A stretch of DNA of 64,000 nt from contig CM073905.1 of assembly GCA_037176705.1 (NCBI GenBank), positions 30,598,986 to 30,662,985 of the forward strand. Reading direction: 5' to 3'. This document shows positions 56,700-64,000 of this stretch, in pieces (positions within the stretch are counted from its first letter, which is position 1; each line of letters starts with the position of its first letter). The position numbers were made by a program, and so were the translations under genes. The notes beneath the pieces are model-generated. The model was not told the DNA's origin, ran no database searches, and saw only the letters and a list, made by a program, of their open reading frames with translations. The stretch comes from Molossus alvarezi. Lineage: Eukaryota; Chordata; Mammalia; Chiroptera; Molossidae.

Positions 56700-56850
56700 G
56701 CTGAGGGCAGACTGGCTGGATTCAAGTCCCTGCAGCTGTGTGACCTTGGGCAAATCACTTAACCTCTCTGGGCAAAATAGCTGTTTCAAAGGTTGGTGCA
56801 GAGGTGAAATGGGAGGGTGTTCATGAAGTACAAGCACAAGGTAGATGCTC
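56700..56850 (+). mobile_element. MIR
   Basis: GCAGCTGTGTGACCTTGGGC, AAATCACTTAACCTCTCTGG, AGGTGAAATGGGAGGGTG. Confidence 0.82.
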
Positions 56851-56867
56851 TGTGTTTTCATTCCCTG

Positions 56868-57175
56868 CTGCCTTCCTGCCCCTTTCCCCTCCCCTCCTCC
56901 CATCTTCCTTTCCCCCCTCTCCTCTCTGCCTGCCTTCCCCTCCCCCTCCTCCCATCTTCCTTTCCCCCCTCTCCTCTCTGCCTGCCTTCCCCTCCCCTCC
57001 TCCCATCTTCCTTTCCCCCCTCTCCTCTCTGCCTGACTTCCCCTCCCCTCCTCCCATCTTCCTTTCCCCCCTCTCCTCTCTGCCTGCCTTCCCCTCCCCC
57101 TCCTCCCATCTTCCTTTCCCCCCTCTCCTCTCTGCCTGCCTTCTCCTCCCCCCCTCCTTTTCCTGCTCCCTCCCT
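56868..57175 (+). repeat. 51/52-bp polypyrimidine minisatellite
   Basis: CATCTTCCTTTCCCCCC recurs at 56901, 56953, 57004, 57055 and 57107, giving a 51-52-bp period, five to six units. Almost pure C/T on this strand, with only the CCCAT and CTGCCTG landmarks breaking it. Confidence 0.95.
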
Positions 57176-57550
57176 CCACCTTCCCTTCCTCCCAGGCTTG
57201 GAGAATCTCCCCCCTTAGTGAATCCCTAGGGGCGGCTCTCTGGGTTCCCCTCCCCTTCCCTTGCTGTCTTCAGGGGAGTCAGCACAGGAGGGTACATGTT
57301 GGGGTAAAGAAAAAGTTCCCCTCAATTACTTCAAGTTCCCTTCAAAGAATCTGTGGTTTTATAATTTGCAGCTTCATTAAAGAATTCCACCTGCTGCTCT
57401 AAAAAGAATAACAGATCAGTGAGATTTTGAACCTTAAATCCGATCACCCTCCTCACCAGTAATAGGCGTTTGACTATTTGACGAGCTTCATTGCTAATGA
57501 AGAGCTTCTGCTTTCCGGTCCTGTCCCCAAACCATTCTGACCCCTGACAT

Positions 57551-57742
57551 CAGCGGTTCTCAACCTTCCTGATGCCGCGACCCTGTAATCCAGTTCCTCG
57601 TGTCGTGGGGACCCCCAACCATAACATTATTTTCGTTGCTACTTCATAACTGTAATTTTGCCACTGTTATGTCTCAGGCGACCCCTGTGAAAGGGTCGTT
57701 CGATCCCCAAAGGGGTCGGGACCCACAGGTTGAGAACCGCTG
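57551..57742 (+). mobile_element. SPIN/URR1-like hAT miniature transposon
   Basis: 192 bp with perfect 16-bp inverted ends CAGCGGTTCTCAACCT (57551-57566) and AGGTTGAGAACCGCTG (57727-57742). Interior has GCCGCGACCCTGTAATCCAG, ACCATAACATTATTTTCGTT, TACTTCATAACTGTAATTTT and GTGAAAGGGTCGTTCG, as in the rodent URR1 and SPIN nonautonomous hAT families. The flanking 8-mers CCTGACAT and CTTTAAAT agree at 5 of 8, possibly a decayed target duplication. It encodes no transposase. Known SPIN elements entered several tetrapod lineages horizontally. Confidence 0.85.
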
Positions 57743-58217
57743 CTTTAAATGAATCAAGGATCAAGGATTGGGGAGTAATTTGCCTTCTCAGCCCCCACAC
57801 CTCACTAGTAATTCCGTGCTGAACTCATTTAATTCCCACTTAGAAGCAGTGGGTTGCTGGCGCCCAGGGAGCCCGAGGCGTCGAAGCGGACTCAGCCTCG
57901 GGAGTAATTTGTGCCTGTGCCTCGTCCCTGTCCCCCGGGAGCACCCATCTCGCCTCTCGCTGTGGGACCGCTGGCAGGACACAGAGGAGGGCGGGAGGGC
58001 AAAGGCGTGACTGTGTCTGGAGGGACTTTCCTTTCCTGGTCCTGACCTGTCCTCCTCCCCTTCCTCTTCCTGCCCTCCCCTCCCCCTGTTTTAAATGATA
58101 AAGGGGATCTGTGCCAGCCTAAGGGGTACCACTGTGCACAGAGTGGACCAGAAAGGCCCCGTTCCCTCCCGCTCCAGTTTTAGTCCCAACACCTCGAAAC
58201 AACCAACAGGGTGTGTG

Positions 58218-58660
58218 TGTCTCTGTCTCTGTCTCAAGTTCTACCTCTATCTCTCTCTGTCTCTGTCTCTCTATCTCTGTCACTATCTCCATCTCTACCT
58301 CTGTCTCTGTCTCTATCTCAATCCCTCTCTGTCTCTATCTCTATTTTTTATCTCAATCTCTATGTGTATCTCTCTATCTCTCTTTCTATCTCTGTCTCTA
58401 TCTTGATCTCTCCATCTCTATCTCTGTCTCTATCTCCATCTCTGTCCCTGTCTCTCTCTCTGTCTCTCAGTCTCTATCTCTCTCTATCTCCATATCATCT
58501 GTTTCTATACCATCTGTATCTATAACAGTATCATCTATTATCTGTGTCTGTATCTCATCTCTATCATTTATATTTATATCAATATCATCTGTATCTATAT
58601 CAACATCATCTTTCTCTGTAGCTGTCATCTATCATCTGTATCTATATCATCTGTAGCCAT
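58218..58660 (+). repeat. TCTCTG/TCTATC compound simple repeat
   Basis: About 440 bp of TCTCTGTCTCTATCTC-like words, shifting to ATCATCTGTATCTATATC after 58490. Confidence 0.96.
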
Positions 58661-59689
58661 AGCTGTCTCGGTTTTAAGGAACTGACTCATGAGATGGTGG
58701 GGCCGGCGAGTCCAGCATCTTCCCGGCAGGCCAGCAGGCTGGACATTCTGGAGCTGATGCTGCCGTCTGGGGCCCTGAGGCTGCCTGGTGGCAGGATCCG
58801 CTCCACATGCTGGGCGCTGTGAAGTCCTTTAACAAACAGCCTTTTATCCTGCACTCCTACAGGTGCTCCAGGAGATAGAGACCAAGCTCTGCCACAGGGG
58901 GAGGGGAGGCTGGGAGGGAGCTGGGCAGGGAGGCGCCTCCAGCCAGTGGTATTTCTGAGGGTCTCGCTCCCCCCCTGCCCTGCTCCTGGGTGTGGTCTTC
59001 ATGGCTTCTCCTCTCTCCTCGCCTCCCCAGCCCTTGTCCCCAGGCTTCATCCCTTCTTGAGAAGAGTTGTCATCACCTCCCAAAGCTGGGGCGTCTCCTG
59101 GAGAGGAGCTGGGGAGCGACCTGTTAGGAGATGAGGTCTTTGCTGCTGAAAAGATAAGGAAGTTGCCTTGGGCTTCTGCCGCGTCTGTTGCTGAGGAGCA
59201 CAAGGTGGAGAAGCCTCCGCTGCTCACGGAGGGGGGTGGGATGGGACAAACTAGCCCACCAGCAGCCGCTTTCTGGGAGGGTTGATGAGGGTGATTCAGA
59301 CCTGCGTCTCGGTGCCTCCCGCCCTGGCCGGGCTCCCACGCAGCTGCATGGAGATCAGCCCAGCCCTAGCTCCGCTCTGGCTCCCAGCAGGGATGGTTGT
59401 GGGAGGAACCGAGAAAGGATGTGGGTCACTTGCGTCCCCCTATCCCCATACCACTAGGCCAGCTCCTCATGGCACACATCCAGCCACAGGGGGTCCTCAG
59501 GCCTTCTTCCTAACCACAGATTGTCCACAGTTTTGTGTGTCGTGGGCAATAACAAAGGGCATCTCTGGAAGAGCTTAAGGTGGTGATGAGTAGAGAGAAC
59601 CATAGAGAATTTCAGGAAGATCCTGCTAAGAAAAATCAAGGCAGGAGGTCTAGCCAAAGTCTCCAGAGTTTCTGATCTGTGTGATCCAT

Positions 59690-60130
59690 CGATCTCTCCA
59701 CCCCAGACTTCTCTCATCCTCAGGGCCTCCCAGTCCCACTTCCAAAATCTGTCTTGACTCCATCCACCCTTGATGTGACTATTCCCACTGGCATCTCCAT
59801 TGGCCTCCCAACCATGACTGCCGTTCTCCAAGCCATTCTCCAGAGCTCCAGCTACACTGTTCTTCAATGAGTTCCTAGAGCGTGAAAGCACTTCCTGCCT
59901 CAGGGCCTTTGCACATGCCTTCTGTCTCCTGGAATACCTTCCTCATCTCCACTCATACTGTGCGCATGCCTTACTCCTTTGAATCCTTCCAATCGCAGCT
60001 TCAGCTGCTCAGAGAGACCCTGACTGCCCTCAATCTCAGTACCCTGTGCCTCTCTCTCATAGTGCTCGGGACACTTGGAGATGATTGTATTTATTTGATC
60101 GCAAGCTCGTTAGCCAACTCACATCCCTGC
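59690..60130 (+). mobile_element. L2, sense fragment
   Basis: CTGCCTCAGGGCCTTTGCAC, ATGCCTTCTGTCTCCTGGAA, CTTCAGCTGCTCAGAGAGAC, TCTCTCATAGTGCTCGGGAC. Confidence 0.85.
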
Positions 60131-60440
60131 CCTCTTGGAACTCAGAGGCAGCGTATTCTTTAGACAGAGAGTTGCACAAATAATCACATGAAATTGTGAT
60201 CAGGGATAGGAAAGCAAATAAAAGGCACAGTGAGGGATGAGATGGCAGGGGTCTGACTTACACTGGACAGTGAGAGAGAGTGTGTCTGCTTAGGTGACAT
60301 TTGAGACAAGCTCTGAGGGTGCGTAGACATTAGCCAAGTGGGGAATGGAGTGAAGACGGTTTTACCAGAGGGAATAGCATGTGCAAAGGTCTTGAGGCGG
60401 GAACAATTCCACTGTGTTCGTGGAAGAAATACTGGCGTGG
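60131..60440 (-). mobile_element. L2, antisense fragment facing the previous one
   Basis: CCTCTTGGAACTCAGAGGCA, TTAGGTGACATTTGAGACAA, ATGTGCAAAGGTCTTGAGGC, GTGTTCGTGGAAGAAATAC. Confidence 0.8.
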
Positions 60441-60559
60441 ATGAAGCATGGTGCATGGGCAGAGATGTGACATGGTCCTGGGAGGAAGGCAGGGGACAGA
60501 GCTTGCATGTGTTAAAGTCACCAGCATAAGGGTGCTCAGCACTTAGTCCAGGCGACTGT

Positions 60560-60695
60560 GGGTGAGCCCCTGAGCTAAATGCTTAATACTGCTCCTTTAA
60601 TTCTCCCAAGGGTTAAGTGACATGCCCAAAGCTCCACCCCCACAGCCTGCAGGGGCAGACCCACATTTGAACCCAGGACTCCAAAGCTTTTAAAC
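60560..60695 (-). mobile_element. MIR
   Basis: TGCTCCTTTAATTCTCCCAA, GGGTTAAGTGACATGCCCAA, ACATTTGAACCCAGGACTCC. Confidence 0.78.
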
Positions 60696-61309
60696 ACCAC
60701 CAAACACTCGCTTCTGTCTACAGTGAGTTCCAAAATCAGGTGCCCTCGCCCCGGTATCCAAGGCCACCTGAGGTGCGGGAGGTGCGAGCACCCCAGGCTC
60801 CCCCATAACGCACCCCAAGCCCCGCTTTCTGCTCAGCCCTAACTCGGACTTCGTAGTGCATTTGAAGGCTCCATTATTTTCTCCCCCCACAACGCTCGCA
60901 AACTTTCCCATTTCCTTGTTAAATAAAAGATGAGCAGCAGATGATCAAATCCAGATGCCCTCGAGGCCTTTGATGTCACCTGCCAATTTTTCTCATGGTC
61001 ATTTTCTTCTTCTTTAAACAAAACAGAAGCGATGGCTTGAAGGCTCGGAGCAAGAGGCCATATTCAAATGGTGTCATTACCTGTCGGGCCTCTCTATGTT
61101 TTATTCACTCGGTCTCTCCCAGGGTATGTGGCTTGCATTGAATATTGCAATGATTTTTCAAATACCTCGCAAATGTCAAGGTCCTATCCAGATCCACCCC
61201 CTCGAGAGGAGGAAGCAGACTCACTCTGTGACCTTTTTTCCCAGGATAAGAACGGGGTGTGGCTCTGGACTCTTTATGACCAAGCACATTCGGTATCTGT
61301 CTCTCCCAC

Positions 61310-61540
61310 AGGCCACTGGTGCTCAGTCTGGGCAGCTCTGCTCCCCAGGGGACATCAGGCAATGCCTGAAGTCAGTGTTGGTTGTCGCAGTTGGGAAGGG
61401 GGGGTGATGCTGGCATCTGTTGGGCAGAGACCAGAGATGCTGCTCAGTATCCTGCAATGCACAGGGCAGCCCCTCACAACAAATGTCTAGCCCCCAAATG
61501 TCACCAGCACCAAGGCTGAGAGACCCTCAGTGATTCCTGT
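61310..61540 (+). mobile_element. MER20 (hAT-Charlie)
   Basis: CTCTGCTCCCCAGGGGACAT, GTTGGTTGTCGCAGTTGGGA, CTGGCATCTGTTGGGCAGAG, CCTGCAATGCACAGGGCAGC, CACCAAGGCTGAGAGACCCT. Confidence 0.9.
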
Positions 61541-61544
61541 GGGA

Positions 61545-61860
61545 AGCTGTCTTGTTCACGGGGTTCCTAGCCTGGTGCCTCGCACTCAGTAGAGACTCAG
61601 CGCATGCTGGTTGAATGAATGGTCCCATCTGGCTGCTCTCAGCTGGGACTTTGGGGATGGCCCCCTCTGCTTCTCCGTCTGCATCGCCCCTCCTTCCACG
61701 TTTCTTTCCCGCAACCCCAACCGTGAGCACTTCCTTTGCTCGTCTGTTTCCTTGTCTTCTTCCTCTGGCTAACTCCCATTTATTCTTTAACACTCAGCTC
61801 GGGTGCCACCTCCTCCCGGAAGCCTTCCTCCGCTCCCTCAGGCTGGTGTTCTTCCTCTAA
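61545..61860 (+). mobile_element. L2 3'-end fragments
   Basis: CTAGCCTGGTGCCTCGCACT, CTGGTTGAATGAATGG (61600-61620), then a second piece CAGCTCGGGTGCCACCTCCT, CCCGGAAGCCTTCCTCC (61796-61835). Confidence 0.65.
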
Positions 61861-62084
61861 ATCCCAACGCACTCTCCCCTCCCCCAACCACAAGGCTCAT
61901 TACTCTGTGAAATCCATCCAGTCATCGATAAGCATAGCTCCCAAGGATCCCATCTGAACTGGAACCCGTGGCCTCCTGACCCGGCTTCCAATTCCTGCCG
62001 GCCACCGTCCCCGAGAGTTCCCACTCGGGAAATCACACAGAGACGAAGAGCTGGCGTTGCCGACGTTGGAAGGTGTATCCATCT

Positions 62085-62488
62085 CCCAGGGCCGCTGTAA
62101 CAGATGAGCACAAAATCTGTGGCGTAAATAACAGAAATGGATGGTCTCATAGTTCCGGAGGCTGGAAATGCAACATCAAGATGTCTTCAGGGTTGGTTTC
62201 TTCCGCAGGCTCTGAATGCGAATCCACGCCATGCCTGCCTCCAAGCCTCTGGCTCTTCGGCATATGAGCCCGTGGCCTTCTTCTCTGAGCATCACTGCGT
62301 CTCAGATCTCCTCTTCCTTTCTCTTGTAAAGACACTGGTCCCTGGATGTAGGGCCCATCCTAAGTCCAGGGTGATCTCAGCTTAAGATCCGTAACTTAAC
62401 TGACATCTGCAAAAACCTTATTTCCAAATAGGTTCACGTGCACAGGGACCTGAACATGTCTTTTTGGGGGACACAGTTCAACCCATTA
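62085..62488 (-). mobile_element. MLT1-type (MaLR) LTR, antisense
   Basis: GGGCCGCTGTAACAGATGAG, GTCTCATAGTTCCGGAGGCT, CTGGTCCCTGGATGTAGGGC, CTTATTTCCAAATAGGTTCA, GGGGACACAGTTCAACCCAT. Non-coding. Confidence 0.88.
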
Positions 62489-62732
62489 CAGATGCTTGCG
62501 GTCGAGCCCACGCACTATCAGCTAGCCTGGTGACCTCAGACAAGGCACGGGAGCCCTGGGAGTTTGAGGGAGAATGGCGTCCTCCCCGCTGGGTCACTGA
62601 AGCAGATGAACAGGAAGCGTACAGGCCGGTGACCACGAGGTGTGCGGGTCCGTCGCCTGGAGAAGCCGCTTCGGAGACGGAGAGCAGGGCGCGGGGTCTT
62701 CATGAGGAAGGAAAGGATGGAAGCAGGATGGG

Positions 62733-62850
62733 TGTGGCGGCGGGATAATGGCCCCTAACGATGTCACGTCCTGGGACGCGTGGGAATGTTACTTTACATG
62801 GCGGGAGGGACCTTGCAGGTGTGGTCACGTTGAGGACCTGGGGACGGAGA
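62733..62850 (+). mobile_element. MLT1-type LTR fragment, sense
   Basis: GGGATAATGGCCCCTAACGA, GTTACTTTACATGGCGGGAG, GGACCTTGCAGGTGTGGTCA. Resembles 20733-20850. Confidence 0.65.
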
Positions 62851-62964
62851 TCACGCTGCCGTGCACACTCACGTCCAAGTGCACACTCATATCCGTTTTA
62901 GCTCTCCTGTTTCTTACTGGGTGTAGTCCACATTTGCAGCCATGACACTGACCACGCCACTTTA

Positions 62965-63195
62965 GGGGAAGCAAAATCGTGTTTTTGAATTTACGCGCCG
63001 TAAAATTCACCCATGGTAAATACGATTCAATGCATTTTATTCCTTTCACAGGATTGTGCAACTTGCATGCCCCAGTTTTAGCATATGCCCTCTACCCCCA
63101 AAAGATCCCTCGAGCCTGTTTGCAGTGAATCCCCACTTCTACCCCGGCTCCAGGCACCCACCAGTCTGCTTTCTGTCTCTCTGCACGTGCAGCTG
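62965..63195 (-). mobile_element. Old L1 (L1M) 3' fragment, antisense
   Basis: GCCGTAAAATTCACCCATGG, ACAGGATTGTGCAACTTGCA, AGGCACCCACCAGTCTGCTT, TCTGTCTCTCTGCACGTG. Confidence 0.75.
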
Positions 63196-63264
63196 GGCCC
63201 CTTGGATGGCTGCGCTCCGTGCAGAGTGACCAACACTGAAAGAAGAGGTGATGCCTTCTGTGGC

Positions 63265-63530
63265 TCTGGCACGTGATTTCGCTTCCGTCAGCCTCAGTGT
63301 CCCCATCTGAAATGGGGCCGATCCTTGCAGGTGGTTTAGGGGATGGGAAGTGTCTGCTAGTGAGTGCATTCAGAGCATTCAGCTTACTGTTCTTCCCGCA
63401 GCGGGGACTCGGTGAAGTTGCGACAGTGCAGTCAGCCCCTCGCGATGTCCTAGCGGCTCTGCGGGCAGGTGTCACCAGCCCCGTTTTACAGAGGAATGCA
63501 CTGAGGCTCAGAGCCGTGCGTGGAGGTGCT
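63265..63530. mobile_element. Two MIR pieces in opposite orientation
   Basis: 63265-63320 sense (CCTCAGTGTCCCCATCTGAA, ATGGGGCC) and 63450-63530 antisense (AGCCCCGTTTTACAGAGGAA, CTGAGGCTCAGAGCC). Confidence 0.68.
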
Positions 63531-64000
63531 GGAAGGGATTCCTGATTGCTGGATTCCGGAGCTGCCCCCCCCTCACCAGATTTCCGAAGAGGAGGGCAGC
63601 CCCCGGCCCCAGCCTTGCCTGGCGGTTCTAAGTGCCCGGTTACGGCCCAATCGATCAGGAACCAATTACGACTGAGAGCACTTAGCTGCAAACGAGGTTT
63701 CTGGGTGATGGCAGTAATGAAGCAGATGGAAAGTGCCACCGAGCCGCAAAAGACAGCTGTGTGCCGCCGAACCAAGGCCCAGCTTGGGTCCTGATGTTAG
63801 CAGGATGAGGACTGGGTTAGGGACCTCTGCTGGGTGTCCCTGGGACCCCATCGGGTCTCCTGCCTCTGTGCATCGAGAGTTAGGAAAGGGTGTGCCTAAA
63901 CCCACATTGTCCCGTTCCTGTGTCCCTGATCGCAAGCACCTAGTAGTTCCTCGGTACCAAGAGGGCCCGTTGTGTAGCCTGGAGCATGTCGGGGGGAGTG

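Larger units (their letters stand above)
38214..64000 (+). other. KSR2: KSR2 intron downstream of the exon (5' part)
   Basis: Inferred intron beginning at the GTGAGT donor. The next KSR2 exon, expected to open with the AKKKSK-type basic stretch, was not found before 64000. Apart from listed repeats I recognise nothing in 38860-39775, 39885-41605, 41855-43215, 44610-45890, 48320-49155, 49630-50250, 50665-51120, 51575-52080, 52200-52540, 52665-53330, 53575-54690, 55780-56420, 57180-57545, 57745-58215, 58665-59685, 60700-61300, 61860-62080, 62495-62730 and 63540-64000. Confidence 0.8.

Noticed and set aside
56526..57229. Frames on both strands over the CT-rich array (Pro/Ser/Leu or Gly/Arg/Lys/Glu-rich)
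   Set aside because: Translation of the 51/52-bp polypyrimidine minisatellite.
58095..58656. Ser/Leu-rich frames
   Set aside because: TCTC/TATC simple repeat.
1..64000. Other KSR2 exons
   Set aside because: I looked for the preceding CA1-end exon and the following AKKKSK-type exon; no frame with flanking splice sites was recognised, which fits the long introns of this gene.
1..64000. CRISPR arrays, operons, prophage or bacterial mobile elements
   Set aside because: Direct repeats here are satellites or transposons; the DNA is vertebrate.

Overview
The window is mammalian nuclear DNA, almost certainly from a bat. More than 20 copies of a tRNA-derived SINE of the VES type are present, many with intact target-site duplications (TSDs) and in two subfamilies. 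They lie on a background of mammal-wide repeats (MIR, L2, old L1, MER20, MER5A, MLT1 LTRs). There is no bacterial-style gene organisation. I saw no rolling-circle HeliBat ends, so I do not assign a bat family.

Only one protein-coding segment is supported: a 514-bp internal exon at 37700-38213 on the + strand. It encodes 172 residues, counting the two split codons, of kinase suppressor of Ras 2 (KSR2), covering the proline-rich CA2 region and the RSKSHE 14-3-3-type motif. It has a good acceptor with a branch-point match (phase 1) and a GTGAGT donor (phase 2). Everything else reads as the two flanking introns, about 37.7 kb upstream and 25.8 kb downstream. The neighbouring KSR2 exons are not in the window.

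Layout. 1-4.5 kb: old hAT, MIR and L2 fragments with an odd 90-bp direct repeat and a 31-bp inverted repeat. 4.5-6.9 kb: a TTCC/CATC microsatellite followed by a 95/96-bp minisatellite with higher-order structure. 6.9-9.1 kb: L2 carrying SINE insertions. 13.1-14.8 kb: minus-strand L1. 17.0-17.6 kb: two VES SINEs in tandem sharing one target site. 22.2-23.0 kb: a shortened SINE and L1. 25.2-27.6 kb: nested SINEs and L2. 30.4-31.0 kb: L1. 32.6-33.0 kb: TG/GA-rich repeat. 36.96-37.64 kb: a 53-bp minisatellite that ends about 60 bp before the KSR2 exon, next to the predicted branch point. 45.9-48.3 kb: an old L1 with four later insertions. 56.9-57.2 kb: polypyrimidine minisatellite. 57.55-57.74 kb: a SPIN/URR1-like hAT element with perfect 16-bp inverted ends. 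58.2-58.65 kb: TCTC/TATC repeat. 59.7-60.4 kb: two converging L2 fragments.

I found no undescribed gene system. The most notable signals are the minisatellite against the KSR2 acceptor, the SPIN-like element (a family known for horizontal transfer), the higher-order satellite array, the SINE pair with a triplicated target site, and a few AT-rich or homeodomain-motif-rich stretches that could be conserved regulatory DNA. Repeat family names were assigned by recognising consensus text from memory; ends of old fragments are approximate.
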